From: Lancefieldella parvula DSM 20469
GTDB taxonomy: Bacteria; Actinomycetota; Coriobacteriia; Coriobacteriales; Atopobiaceae
Direction of reading: 5' to 3'
Length of the DNA stretch: 64,000 bases
NCBI RefSeq assembly: GCF_000024225.1
Contig: NC_013203.1
Span: 248,001 to 312,000, forward strand
Shown: piece after piece, positions 15,971 to 25,175 of the stretch
Layout of the letters: each line of letters opens with the position of its first letter
How positions within the stretch are numbered: the stretch's first letter is position 1
The notes under the pieces: model-generated
The model's database searches: none
The model's input: the letters and a program-made list of their open reading frames with translations, nothing else
What the model was told of the DNA's origin: nothing
Translations under genes and position numbers: made by a program

Positions 15971-17368
15971 ATGTTTCATTTTGATCGCAAGCTCCAACAA
16001 CAAGAGTCTGACACATCATCTGCTTCTGATAACACAACAGATGTTATTTCTCGTATAGGAGTAATAACCCCTACTGAAGATGAAGAAGATGCAGAGGCAC
16101 GCGAGGCATATGAAAGCCTTATGCGTCATCGCAAGATTCGTCGTAGAAAAAAATTTATAAAAGTAGGCATTGTACTGGGTATTGTTGTGCTAGTCGCAAT
16201 ACTGGTAATACTGCGTTTGTTGCAAGATGCCAATCAAGTCGAGGCTCCTGTTACAAGTACTACATTCATTACGCGTGGAGAATTCATTGACTCCGTATCT
16301 GCTTCAGGTTCCATTAAGCCAATTTCTTCAACGGTGGTGACTCCTGAGGTCAATGGAATCATACAGGACGTGCAGGTTACAGAAGGTTCAACGGTTAAAA
16401 AGGGCGATAAACTTTTTACCATTAAAAATGATGAGCTTGATAAAGCGGTGCGCAAAGCTGCACAGCAAGTAAAGGCGGCCGAGAACGAGGTCAGCAAGGC
16501 TCGTTCTGCTTTGGTTTCTGCACGCAACGGTGTCTCCGAGGTAGGTGAGAATGGTCAGGAGGCAAATGCTGCGTCCGGTGCGGCGGCTGTTGAAGCGGCT
16601 GAAGCAAATCTTGAGAGTGCTCAGATTGCACTTGAGGAGGCTCGTTCTGCCTATAACGACGCAGTTGACCAGGCAGATAAACGTGTAGTCACCGCGCCCT
16701 GTGATGGTACGGTTATTGTGATGAACGCGGTAAACGGTGCTTCTGTTGGTTCGTCTGCACCAGGCTCTGGTAATAGCGGTCCTCTGATTACTATCGCAGA
16801 CCTTTCCCAAATGAAGGTAAACGTCCAGATTAACGAGGTAGATATTTCTCGTATCGCTGCTGACCAGAAGGCGCAGGTTACTTTCACTGCCTTGAGAGAC
16901 CTATATTGCGACGCGGTTGTTACTCACGTTTCTGCTGTTTCATCTAGCGGAGCCGACGCTAGTACAAGCTATGATAGCCCTGGTCGCTCTATTGTTTCCT
17001 ATACCGTTGATCTTCTCATTAGTAGCCCTGATGCGTCCATCAAGCCAGGCATGACCGCCAACGTGGACATCATGATTCAGCACATGGACAACGTTTTGAC
17101 TGTGCCTCTTGTTGCCGTCATGGACGATGGTGATGGCGCTTACGTTAACGTTGTTACTTCTCGTGACGAGAAAGGCCATCTGCAGGTTAAGCGCGTACCA
17201 GTAACCGTTAAAGCACAAAGCTCCACGACGGCTGTCATTGAGGGCGCCGGCATTGAGGACGGTACTGAGGTAATGATTGGCGGCGGCAGCGGTCCGTCTC
17301 AGGGTGCGGATATGGACGCTCCAGAAGGTGCAACAGCTGGCTCGACAGGCTCTAAAGACTCCAAGTAG
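15971..17368 (+). CDS. Efflux adaptor (MacA/HlyD-like membrane fusion protein)
   Basis: A 465-residue membrane fusion protein of a MacAB-like exporter. An acidic cytosolic N-terminus (1-60) precedes one membrane helix (about 62-84). Then come a beta/lipoyl half (STVVTPEVNGIIQDVQVTEGSTVKKGDKLFTI), an alpha hairpin (about 155-230, Ala/Glu rich), the second lipoyl half (VTAPCDGTVIVMNAVNGASV) and the beta-barrel. A Gly/Ser-rich tail ends it. In Gram-positives such adaptors reach into the cell wall. GGAGGAG precedes the ATG. It starts a three-gene operon with the ATPase and permease genes. Confidence 0.9.
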   Translation: MFHFDRKLQQQESDTSSASDNTTDVISRIGVITPTEDEEDAEAREAYESLMRHRKIRRRKKFIKVGIVLGIVVLVAILVILRLLQDANQVEAPVTSTTFITRGEFIDSVSASGSIKPISSTVVTPEVNGIIQDVQVTEGSTVKKGDKLFTIKNDELDKAVRKAAQQVKAAENEVSKARSALVSARNGVSEVGENGQEANAASGAAAVEAAEANLESAQIALEEARSAYNDAVDQADKRVVTAPCDGTVIVMNAVNGASVGSSAPGSGNSGPLITIADLSQMKVNVQINEVDISRIAADQKAQVTFTALRDLYCDAVVTHVSAVSSSGADASTSYDSPGRSIVSYTVDLLISSPDASIKPGMTANVDIMIQHMDNVLTVPLVAVMDDGDGAYVNVVTSRDEKGHLQVKRVPVTVKAQSSTTAVIEGAGIEDGTEVMIGGGSGPSQGADMDAPEGATAGSTGSKDSK

Positions 17369-17377
17369 GCGACGCAT

Positions 17378-18172
17378 ATGTCCAAAGTAATTGAGGTACA
17401 TAAGCTGCATCGCATTTATGAGACAGCTGCGGGTTTGACGCACGCTCTACGAGGTGTTTCACTAACTGTGGAGAAGGGTGAGTTTCTCTGCATTATGGGT
17501 CCGTCTGGCTCGGGTAAATCAACCCTGATGAACATCTTAGGCTGCCTAGATACACCTACTGCTGGTTCGTACAAGTTAGAAGGACTTGAAGTTGCGGATC
17601 TTTCTGATGATGATCTAGCAGAGATTCGTGCCACGCGTCTGGGCTTTGTTTTCCAGTCGTTTAACTTACTGCCGCGTACTACGGTGCTGCGAAACGTTAC
17701 GTTGCCGCTCATCTACTCAGACATTCCTGCAAAAGAACGAGAGCTGCGTGCTTGGAAGGCACTACGCTCCGTTGGTCTGCCCGAGGAATACTACGAGCAT
17801 AAGTCTAATGAGCTTTCCGGTGGTCAGGTGCAGCGTGTTGCAATTGCTCGTGCGCTTGTTAACGACCCGGCGGTTATTTTTGCTGATGAACCAACGGGTA
17901 ATCTTGATTCCGCGACAAGTGAGATGGTTCTTAACACGTTTAAATCTATGCAGGAGCGTGGCAAGACAATCGTGCTAATTACCCACGACCCTGAGACTGC
18001 TCTGTGGGCTGATCGAGTAGTGCATATTCGTGACGGTCGCTTGCTTACTGACGAGCAGGAAAAAGAGTTTGTGAAGCATCACACTGCACAGACTTCAACG
18101 GACGTGCAAGCCGCAACGGGTGTGCAGACTGCAGTAGACGTACAGACCGCGACAGGAGGTGCCACGCTATGA
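17378..18172 (+). CDS. MacB-type ABC ATPase
   Basis: A 264-residue ATPase of the LolD/MacB class, with Walker A MGPSGSGKSTLMNILG (about 44-59), Q-loop FVFQSFNLLPRTTVL, signature ELSGGQVQRVAIARAL (about 147), Walker B VIFADEPTGNLDSATS and the H-loop LITHDPETA. The C-terminal 30 residues are a degenerate repeat rich in Thr, Val and Gln (TGVQTAVDVQTATGG). It powers the FtsX-fold permease encoded next: the stop overlaps the permease ATG as ATGA, showing translational coupling. It is the energy unit of a probable drug or peptide exporter. Confidence 0.93.
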   Translation: MSKVIEVHKLHRIYETAAGLTHALRGVSLTVEKGEFLCIMGPSGSGKSTLMNILGCLDTPTAGSYKLEGLEVADLSDDDLAEIRATRLGFVFQSFNLLPRTTVLRNVTLPLIYSDIPAKERELRAWKALRSVGLPEEYYEHKSNELSGGQVQRVAIARALVNDPAVIFADEPTGNLDSATSEMVLNTFKSMQERGKTIVLITHDPETALWADRVVHIRDGRLLTDEQEKEFVKHHTAQTSTDVQAATGVQTAVDVQTATGGATL

Positions 18173-19377
18173 GACTGATGGATCTACTGCGAGAAACCCT
18201 GTCCGCTCTCAATGCTAACCGCGGCCGCAGTCTTCTGACGGTGCTGGGTATTGTTATTGGCATCAGCGCGGTTATTACTATGACGGCATTGATTGACGGC
18301 ATCAAATATTCGCTGGTCAGTTCATTGGGTCTCAACCAGTCGCGTATGGTCATGATCTACGCGTGGCCAGACCGTGAGGTTACACAACAAGACCTAGAAA
18401 TGTTGCAGCTCAGCGTACCTGGTTACGAGCTTGTCACTGGCATTGACTCTACAATGGCCCACATCAGCTCAGCTGAGAAGCAGTTTGACGCGCGAATCAT
18501 CGGTTGCACGCCTGATTACTTTACTGCCATGGGCCTCAAGGCATCCGTGGGTTCACTTTTCACAAAGTCCGACGTAGATGACAAATCAAGAAACGTTCTT
18601 CTCGACAAAAAGTCTGCCGAGAAACTCTTTGGTAGTGCAGATGCATCTATTGGACAGGTTGTTCGTATTGATAACGACAGCTACACCATCGTTGGTGTGA
18701 CAAACGGTGGTCCAAATGCTGGTGGTCAAGGAGAAACGCTGCTGGCTTATATGCCGTACTCCACGTATTCCGTGCGTCTTACGGGTACCAAAACTATTAG
18801 TCAGATCTTTGGGTACGCTCGCGAAAATGTTGACATGAAGGCACTTGCGGATAAAACAAAGTCCTGGTTACTGGATTGGTTTAACATTCCTTCTGCGCAA
18901 GCTGAAGATCGCGTGACGGTTATGACGCTCTCGTCCATCATTGAACAGATGAACGCCACGTTGATGTCGTTCCAGATTTTGGTTACCGCTACGGCAAGCA
19001 TCTCGCTTTTGGTTGGCGGTATTGGCATTATGAACATGATGCTTACCAACGTGACAGAACGCATTAGGGAGATTGGCCTGCGTAAAGCCTTGGGAGCTCG
19101 CGCGTCCGATATCACCAAGCAGTTCCTGTGCGAGTCTATCTTGATTTGCATTATGGGTGGTGTGATTGGTATTGCCTTGGGTTACGCCGGAGCATGGGGA
19201 TTGGCTGGCTCATTTAGCAGGATGATAACGATTGATACGGGTATCACGCCCATTATTACCCCAACCATCGTGATGGTTACCTCGGGGATTTGCATTGGCA
19301 TTGGATTGATTTTTGGCTACTGGCCTGCTCGTCGTGCCTCAAAGCTCAATCCTGTGGAGTCGCTCCGATATCAATAG
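18169..19377 (+). CDS. MacB/FtsX-family ABC permease
   Basis: A 402-residue permease with the MacB topology: one N-terminal membrane helix (SLLTVLGIVIGISAVITMTAL, about 20-40), a large extracytoplasmic MacB_PCD domain (about 45-270), then three membrane helices including SISLLVGGIGIMNMMLTNVTER and a final FGYWPARRASKLNPVESLRYQ, the classic FtsX ending. This mechanotransmission-type exporter works with the MacA-like and MacB-like ATPase subunits encoded upstream. The substrate is unknown; macrolides, bacteriocins or lipids are all possible. Confidence 0.92.
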   Translation: MRLMDLLRETLSALNANRGRSLLTVLGIVIGISAVITMTALIDGIKYSLVSSLGLNQSRMVMIYAWPDREVTQQDLEMLQLSVPGYELVTGIDSTMAHISSAEKQFDARIIGCTPDYFTAMGLKASVGSLFTKSDVDDKSRNVLLDKKSAEKLFGSADASIGQVVRIDNDSYTIVGVTNGGPNAGGQGETLLAYMPYSTYSVRLTGTKTISQIFGYARENVDMKALADKTKSWLLDWFNIPSAQAEDRVTVMTLSSIIEQMNATLMSFQILVTATASISLLVGGIGIMNMMLTNVTERIREIGLRKALGARASDITKQFLCESILICIMGGVIGIALGYAGAWGLAGSFSRMITIDTGITPIITPTIVMVTSGICIGIGLIFGYWPARRASKLNPVESLRYQ

Positions 19378-19404
19378 CAGTGAGTGTATATAGATTTGAG
19401 ATGT

Positions 19405-20238
19405 TTAAGCCTTCTTGATGATCAACCTTTCGGCGCTTTTGCCAAAGAAATGGTAACCGCTACCGCCTTCACTAATGCAGTCAAGTACTTCGTCAGGCTT
19501 GGTGACCAAAACGCCACCCATCATAGTGACACCATGTGTAAAGAAGACGTCTGGCAACATACTTGCAGTTGGTCCAGTGACCACTACTTCTGCACCAGGT
19601 TTTACAAGTTGTAATAAATCGGGTAGCGTATCATTGAGCACTGTAACACCAGTAATAACCACAAGGTCAGCATCGGGGATGTAGAGATGCGCATCTTCAG
19701 GTGGAGCGTAGTGGTCAAGTTCGGCACCTTTAAGCGTACGTTTATCCATTTCAAGTACTGTGAAGTCGGCATGGGACTTGATAAGACGTTTGAGAATAGG
19801 AACGAGCGCACCTACAACAACGGTTTTTCCCTCTACAGGAATTTCTACTTCATCAAACGTGTTCTTATCGAGTTCAAGGGCATAGCCGCCTCGTTTTGCC
19901 TCACCAGCATTCCAGCAACTTGCAGAGAGCGCATTTAAGGTGGCAATAGCAAGAGTTTTTCGCAAGATATTGTTGCTGTTGAGATCAGCAAGAGTTTCTT
20001 CAATGGAGCGTTTGGTTAACCTGCCTGAAAGCGGCATAGCACGAGCACTTGAGGGACAGCAAACTGCTTGTGGTATTTCTTTAACGGGAGTAAAGCACAG
20101 TCCACCTTGGCCATCGCTAAGTTTAACGCCGGAGAAAAAGAGACCAAAAACTGCGCGTTCAATGGAAAGGTCGTTGATTTTCTCGCCAAGAATATCCTTT
20201 ACCTTGGTTGCAGTTTCTTCGAGCAGGAAGTTTCCCAT
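19405..20238 (-). CDS. DUF4213/DUF364 protein
   Basis: A 277-residue protein with an N-terminal DUF4213 domain (about 1-100, including SDGQGGLCFTPVKE) and a C-terminal DUF364 Rossmann-like domain (about 105-275). DUF364 features are KTVVVGALVPILKRL, the Asp-rich LYIPDADLVVITGVTVLNDTL and VVVTGPTASMLPDVFF. The DUF364 family has been suggested to bind or chelate heavy metals from its fold, but the reaction is unproved. The ATG at 20238 has TGGAG upstream and is preferred over an ATG seven codons earlier. It is convergent with the MacB operon. A link to the molybdenum/selenium genes further on is possible but speculative. Confidence 0.82.
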   Translation of the reverse strand: MGNFLLEETATKVKDILGEKINDLSIERAVFGLFFSGVKLSDGQGGLCFTPVKEIPQAVCCPSSARAMPLSGRLTKRSIEETLADLNSNNILRKTLAIATLNALSASCWNAGEAKRGGYALELDKNTFDEVEIPVEGKTVVVGALVPILKRLIKSHADFTVLEMDKRTLKGAELDHYAPPEDAHLYIPDADLVVITGVTVLNDTLPDLLQLVKPGAEVVVTGPTASMLPDVFFTHGVTMMGGVLVTKPDEVLDCISEGGSGYHFFGKSAERLIIKKA

Positions 20239-20487
20239 TCTTTCTCCATTCCAATGCATTATTACATGCTGTTATGAAAATACTAACCTTTTAGACTTTA
20301 TACATTTTGGCATACATGCAAGATAAAGAATTTTTATCAGATTTATCTAAAGTATGAGTTTATTAAGAATCAAATTGTTTTTGTTGTTAGAAATTTCGAG
20401 CAAGTACACTTTGTGTTTGGGTATAGTACCTGAGTTCGTATTTTTTTAGGTTCTAATGTCAATAAAGGCATGGCTAAGTAGAAAGCG

Positions 20488-21108
20488 TTGTATGAAATGG
20501 GTATTGTTTCAGTTCATACTAATAAACATCAAAAGTTGAAGCGAATCGATATAATTGGTGGAGTTGTTTTTGCCGTTTTAACGGTAGCCATTATTACAGT
20601 TTTCTTTACTAATAGCATGTTCTTTGAGTGGGCATTTGCCCGTCATCACAATACGTTAAGCTGGTATATTAGGCCTCTTTTTATTATTCCAATAGCTCTT
20701 GGAGCGTTCAAGAGGTCATACACCATTACTTTTGCGTCAATATTTTGTTTGTTTACAAGTATGTTCTGGTTTCCGGAACCAGCAGTAGTGGATAAGAGCG
20801 TAGACGGTTTTTTGAGTTTTGAGAAAACGTATCTTACAAGCGGTTGGTCTCTAGATAAAATTATTGCTCTTATCGCAATTATTCTGTTCTTTATATTCTT
20901 GATCTATACAACATGGAACAGAAAATGGAAATGGCTTTTGGTGGTAATTGCTGCTGGTGCGGTGCTAAAAGTAATTCATAGTCTTGTCTTTAGTGGAGAA
21001 GATGCTCTATCAATTGTGAAGCCTGCAGTATTGGGGTTAATTCTCTGCGTAGCAGCCGTAGTTTTCTTTGTGAGAAGAAGAAATAATACAGACAATTCAG
21101 GCCAGTAG
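20488..21108 (+). CDS. Hypothetical membrane protein
   Basis: I do not recognise a family. The 206 residues contain about five or six hydrophobic segments: 23-45 (GGVVFAVLTVAIITVFF), 60-75, 79-95, 125-145 (IIALIAIILFFIFLIY), 152-168 and 180-197. They end in a short basic, polar tail, RRRNNTDNSGQ. The loop after segment three carries FPEPAVVDKS. The start could be TTG 20488 or ATG 20497 and neither has a convincing ribosome site. It stands alone between two genes on the opposite strand. Confidence 0.6.
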   Translation: MYEMGIVSVHTNKHQKLKRIDIIGGVVFAVLTVAIITVFFTNSMFFEWAFARHHNTLSWYIRPLFIIPIALGAFKRSYTITFASIFCLFTSMFWFPEPAVVDKSVDGFLSFEKTYLTSGWSLDKIIALIAIILFFIFLIYTTWNRKWKWLLVVIAAGAVLKVIHSLVFSGEDALSIVKPAVLGLILCVAAVVFFVRRRNNTDNSGQ

Positions 21109-21149
21109 GTAAGTTGTATTGCATAAGATAGTGTCTCTTATAAATCAGT

Positions 21150-22421
21150 TTAAAAGTCGCATATGGTACTTTTTATCAGTGATTTAAATACACGATATAC
21201 GCGTGTTAAATCTTCTACAGGAACGTACTCATTTGGTTTATGAGCACGTTCAAGTTCTCCAGGTCCATATGACATACATTCTGTATTTCTGCAGGTGGAT
21301 GCAATTACAGCGGTATCGGTATATCCAGTAAAAATATCGAGCTTTGCAGGCGTATTGCAAGATTCTGCACACGAGAGAAGCTGTGCGAGAAGTTCTGAAT
21401 CCTTGGGAAGGACAACGGAAGGCCTATTTCCCGTAATGTCATAGCTGGCGTGAGTACCGCAAATCTCTGTTTGGGCTCGCTTGATTGCTTGTTGCACTAT
21501 ACGCTCTGCAGCTTGCGTTGTTGTAGGGGGTGCTAAGCGCATGTCAACCCAGAGTTCGGCTTTATCAGGAACAACGTACGGTTGATACCCACCCAAAATC
21601 TGCCCAAAGGTTACCGTTGATGATCCAAGCTCTGGATGAGTGGGTAGGCTCTGCACTGCAGTTCGTATCTCATTTATAACAATTGCCATTGCAGCGATAG
21701 CATCAGCACCTTTCCAAGGGGTGCTTGCGTGAGCTGTGATTCCGGTAACAGTAATTTTGAACCAGGTTCGACCTTTGTGAGATCCACGGATGGCGTTGTT
21801 TGTAGGCTCAGCGTCAAGTACCCAGCCTTTCTCGCCAACCCAACCAGCGTCTATAACACGTTCAACGCCGCGCATATTAGCTTCTTCGTCAACTGTGAAG
21901 ATGACAGAAAGAGATTTTTGTGGAAGTGTCTTTTGTGTCTTGCATGTCTGACAAGCGTCTCTAAAGGCGAGAAGTGCACAGGCAAGCCCCCCTTTCATAT
22001 CACATGAGCCTCGTCCATACAGCAGCCCATCTTTATATACGGGATTGAATGCAGGTGTTTCAGAGTCCCAGCCATCGCCATCAGTTACGGTATCCATATG
22101 GCAGATAAATGTCAGGTCTGATGGGGGGAGTGTAGAGGAATCAAATGATGTGGTAGCACTGGGGATTGTTGCCCTAAGGCAACGTCTATGAGGAAAAACT
22201 TCAACTTCTTGGATGATAGGAAACATCTCTTTTTTATTGGGCAGTGAAAAAGAACACGAGTTAACAATCCACGTTTTAATAAATGTTTCAATCTCTTCTT
22301 CATAAGAACCAGGATCAGTACTTTTAAGAGCAACAAGTTGTGCTGTCATTTTTGCAACTTCTGGTAGGTTGTTAGGAAGTTTGGATGCGTCAAAATTAGT
22401 TCTGCTTGACATGCTGTTCAT
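21150..22421 (-). CDS. M20-family metallopeptidase/deacylase (ArgE/DapE-like)
   Basis: A zinc-dependent amidohydrolase of 423 residues in family M20 (ArgE/DapE/CPG2). The metal and catalytic motifs are FICHMDTVTDGDGWDS, YGRGSCDMKGGLACALLAF, FTVDEEANMRG (general-base Glu) and the late GPGELERAHKPNEYV His. The Glu-rich dimerisation domain interrupts it (about 215-325), containing GRTWFKITVTGITAHAS. It removes acyl groups from amino acids or cleaves dipeptides in the cytosol; the substrate is not identifiable. It is divergent from the purine permease and related to, but distinct from, the YgeY protein encoded at 34264, so it may be accessory to the same pathway. Confidence 0.87.
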   Translation of the reverse strand: MNSMSSRTNFDASKLPNNLPEVAKMTAQLVALKSTDPGSYEEEIETFIKTWIVNSCSFSLPNKKEMFPIIQEVEVFPHRRCLRATIPSATTSFDSSTLPPSDLTFICHMDTVTDGDGWDSETPAFNPVYKDGLLYGRGSCDMKGGLACALLAFRDACQTCKTQKTLPQKSLSVIFTVDEEANMRGVERVIDAGWVGEKGWVLDAEPTNNAIRGSHKGRTWFKITVTGITAHASTPWKGADAIAAMAIVINEIRTAVQSLPTHPELGSSTVTFGQILGGYQPYVVPDKAELWVDMRLAPPTTTQAAERIVQQAIKRAQTEICGTHASYDITGNRPSVVLPKDSELLAQLLSCAESCNTPAKLDIFTGYTDTAVIASTCRNTECMSYGPGELERAHKPNEYVPVEDLTRVYRVFKSLIKSTICDF

Positions 22422-22609
22422 CTCTCAAATTAACCGATTACCGAAAAAGGGTTGCTACTTGTATAAAAAAGATTACTCTATCTATGTCTAAATAATAGTT
22501 AGGTTACAAAACTTTTCATTAGATTTTGTAGTAGCGATGTTTGTTTAAGTAGGTTGTGGTGTGTAGGTTGGCCACAGAATATAAAGAACCACAAGTGAGA
22601 GAGGGCACT

Positions 22610-24073
22610 ATGGCGGATTCAAAGAAATCCATTTTGTTTCAATGGGATGGGGTACCGTCTGTTGGCGAGCTTATTCCACTTTCATTACAGCATGTAGTTG
22701 CAGCTGTAGTGGGCATCATTACACCTGCAATTATTATTGCGGGTGTTTGCAACCTTGCGCCAGCGGATAAAACACTGCTTATTCAAGTTTCGTTAGTAAT
22801 GTCTGGATTAGTTACTATTTTGCAGGCATATCCACTCTTCGGCAAGTTTGGTGCAGGGTTACCGATAATTATGGGCACAAGTTTTGCCTACGTACCTACC
22901 TTGCAAGCTATTGGCGCCGCTAATGGAATTGGGGCCATTCTTGGAGCTGAACTTATCGGTGGTATCGTTGCTGTTTTGTTTGGTTTCTTCTTTAAGAAGA
23001 TTCGTGTGTTATTCCCTAATGTTGTAACAGGTACCGTAGTACTTTGCATTGGTCTTTCTCTATATAGCGTTGCTATTGGATATATGGCCGGTGGTAAGAG
23101 CTCAGCAAACTTTGGTGCTCCTCAAAACTGGATTGTTGCTCTTATTACTCTTGCTGCATGTATTTACTTCAGTAATTTTGCTAAAGGTGTTTTCAAGCTC
23201 GGATCTTTACTTTTTGGCATGCTCGTAGGTTATGTTGTTTCCATTCCTTTTGGCATGATTAACTACGAGTCTGTAGTCAATGCTTCTTGGGTTGAGCTTC
23301 CTCACTTTATGCCTTTTGCTCTTGAATTTGTTCCAGCAACAATTGCTTCGGTAACTATTGTCTTTATTGTTGCTGCACTTGAGGCTGTTGGTAACATGAC
23401 TGGTGCAACGGTAGGCGGTATGGATCGTGAACCCACCGATACAGAGCTTACTGGTGGTCTTGTTTCTCAGGGTGTTATGACTATGGTTGGTGCTTTCTTT
23501 GGAGCATTCCCAACTTCAACATATGGTCAAAATGTTGGTATCGTGACACAAACTCGTGTTATTAATCGTCGTGTTTTTGCGGTTGCAGGTGCAATCCTTT
23601 TGGTAGCCGGTTTGGCTCCAAAGTTAGCGGCAATTCTTTCAGGCATTCCTCAGCCTGTTATTGGCGGAGCTACTATTAACGTATTCGGTACTATTTCAAT
23701 GACTGGTATTCGTATTCTTTCTAAAGATGGTCTTACTCCTCGTAGAGCAACTATCGCAGGTTTGTCTCTTGCGTTAGGTATGGGTATTACCATGACGTCT
23801 AACTCTCTTGCAGGTCCTGGAATGCCTGCGTTTATTAATGAGGTATTTGGACATTCTGCTATTGTTGTTGCAGCGCTTTCTGCCATTATTCTTAATCTTG
23901 TTCTTCCTAAGGGTGGACCTGATAAGGAAGTTGTTGAAGCGGTTGAGGGAGCTGCAGAAGTACAGGAAGAAGCAGTTGGAGCATTGTATAAATCAGCTGC
24001 GACAGGTGTACCTGCAGTTGAGCATAAGCCAGGTTCTGTTAAGGCGTATAAAACAGGCTATAAGTCTGAGTAG
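22610..24073 (+). CDS. NCS2-family purine/urate permease
   Basis: A nucleobase:cation symporter of 487 residues with about 14 membrane segments. Diagnostic motifs are LSLQHVVAAVVGIITPA (QH motif in TM1), the TM3 segment GTSFAYVP, and the signature around TYGQNVGIVTQTRVINR (Q-N-x-G-x4-T-R), which marks xanthine/uric-acid-type members of the NAT/NCS2 family. The preceding GGMDREPTDTELTGG belongs to TM8. The ATG at 22610 has GAGAGAGGG; the upstream in-frame start at 22556 is less likely. Its place just before the purine-degradation locus makes it the probable importer of xanthine or uric acid. A strong terminator follows. Confidence 0.92.
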   Translation: MADSKKSILFQWDGVPSVGELIPLSLQHVVAAVVGIITPAIIIAGVCNLAPADKTLLIQVSLVMSGLVTILQAYPLFGKFGAGLPIIMGTSFAYVPTLQAIGAANGIGAILGAELIGGIVAVLFGFFFKKIRVLFPNVVTGTVVLCIGLSLYSVAIGYMAGGKSSANFGAPQNWIVALITLAACIYFSNFAKGVFKLGSLLFGMLVGYVVSIPFGMINYESVVNASWVELPHFMPFALEFVPATIASVTIVFIVAALEAVGNMTGATVGGMDREPTDTELTGGLVSQGVMTMVGAFFGAFPTSTYGQNVGIVTQTRVINRRVFAVAGAILLVAGLAPKLAAILSGIPQPVIGGATINVFGTISMTGIRILSKDGLTPRRATIAGLSLALGMGITMTSNSLAGPGMPAFINEVFGHSAIVVAALSAIILNLVLPKGGPDKEVVEAVEGAAEVQEEAVGALYKSAATGVPAVEHKPGSVKAYKTGYKSE

Positions 24074-24114
24074 TGAGGATTTACCTTAGTTTCTCGCCTT
24101 CGTTTTAAAGATTA

Positions 24115-24151
24115 CCTCCCATTTCTTAGATAATAGGAAATGGGAGGTTTT
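24115..24151. terminator. Terminator after the purine permease
   Basis: A perfect 11-base stem, CCTCCCATTTC (24115-24125) and its complement (24137-24147), with an 11-base loop and TTTTA after it. The converging regulator gene ends just beyond, so it may act in both directions. Confidence 0.85.
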
Positions 24152-24176
24152 ATTGTTGGCGATATGTTACCTACAA

Positions 24177-24824
24177 CTATGAATTTTGATTCTTTGCCTC
24201 GTCAAGATAGCTATAAAGAGTGTACTTTGAAATGCCAAAATAGGAACAGACTTTTTGACCTGATTTGGTAATAAGAAATGCTCCAGAATCATTAAGAAAA
24301 CGGATTGCTTTGATTTTGTCATCTTTTGTCATAAGAGCAACGGGGCGCCCAACCATGTGTACGCTTTGATCAATAAGCTCATCGAGAAGATCGGTTACGT
24401 TATGTGGAATGGTCTGCGGAGTTTCTTCAGATGAATTACTGGGAGTAATGAGACCACGTAAGGATTCTTCCATTGCAGAGAAAAGTGCAATGTCGTAGTT
24501 AATAGCAAAAATTGCGATTGGTTTGTGTTTCTCGTCACGTAGGTAAATAGTTGTTGATTTGAGTATCTTGCCGTCTTCTGTTTTGGTGAGATAAGAGGGA
24601 GAGTCATGAAGCTTTTCTGGATTTGAATGGAGTGCTTTGAGTACTACGTTTGAAGGGCCATCTCCGATACTTCTTCCTGTTATATGACCATTCTCAATAG
24701 CAACTATGGTATGAGCGGGATCTTTACTCTGAAGATCATGAACAACAACCTCACAGTTTGAGCCAAATTGTAGAGCAATACCCTGTGCAAGACGTTTTAA
24801 AAAGTCAATTTGCTGCATGTCCAT
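24177..24824 (-). CDS. YheO-like PAS/HTH transcriptional regulator
   Basis: A regulator of 215 residues with the YheO layout: an N-terminal PAS_6-type domain (about 1-120; FGSNCEVVVHDLQSKDPAHTIVAIENGHITGR, then KSTTIYLRDEKHKPIAIFAINYD) and a C-terminal HTH_22 domain (about 160-215; KDDKIKAIRFLNDSGAFLITKSGQKV then YFGISKYTLYSYLDE). The domain probably senses a small metabolite. The ATG at 24824 with TTGGAG upstream is preferred to the TTG at 24839. It is divergent from the ssnA-led purine locus across a 351-base region with direct and inverted repeats, so it is the best local candidate for the pathway regulator. Confidence 0.88.
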   Translation of the reverse strand: MDMQQIDFLKRLAQGIALQFGSNCEVVVHDLQSKDPAHTIVAIENGHITGRSIGDGPSNVVLKALHSNPEKLHDSPSYLTKTEDGKILKSTTIYLRDEKHKPIAIFAINYDIALFSAMEESLRGLITPSNSSEETPQTIPHNVTDLLDELIDQSVHMVGRPVALMTKDDKIKAIRFLNDSGAFLITKSGQKVCSYFGISKYTLYSYLDEAKNQNS

Positions 24825-25175
24825 AGTGATGTACTCCAACTACGCAGATTAGTTTCAAAGATATTTTAAACAGTTCTATCCTAACAGGTTTTGTTTATGC
24901 AGAAATAGAACACTGTGTATATGTATTGATTAATGTGGCAAGAAACCGTTTACGCCAAGATTTGACCGTACACCGATAAGTTAGTTACTTTGACAAAATT
25001 TATGAGAATATAAACCAAATAAAAAATTAGAATATAAAACAAATTGTTTGTTTTGGTTTTTGCACAAAAGGGAAGTCGGGCTCTCTTTAATATATGTCCG
25101 AACGGGGTGTCGGAGAGGGCACATCCGTCATTTTATACGCCGTAGCTGATCTGCGGCACGTGGCAAGGAGTTCCT
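24825..25175. promoter_or_regulatory. Regulatory region and leader before ssnA
   Basis: This 351-base region separates the divergent YheO-like gene and ssnA. It contains a direct repeat (GAATATAAACCAAAT at 25006-25020 and a copy with one mismatch at 25030-25044, 24 bases apart). Overlapping the second copy is an inverted repeat, AAAACAAA-TTG-TTTGTTTT (25036-25054). A GC-rich part follows, with GAGAG- and CCGA-type complementary segments around 25079-25120 and a hairpin GCCGTAG / CTGCGGC (25139-25157) just before the AAGGAG ribosome site. The repeats suit regulator binding; the GC-rich part could be a structured 5' leader. Confidence 0.5.
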
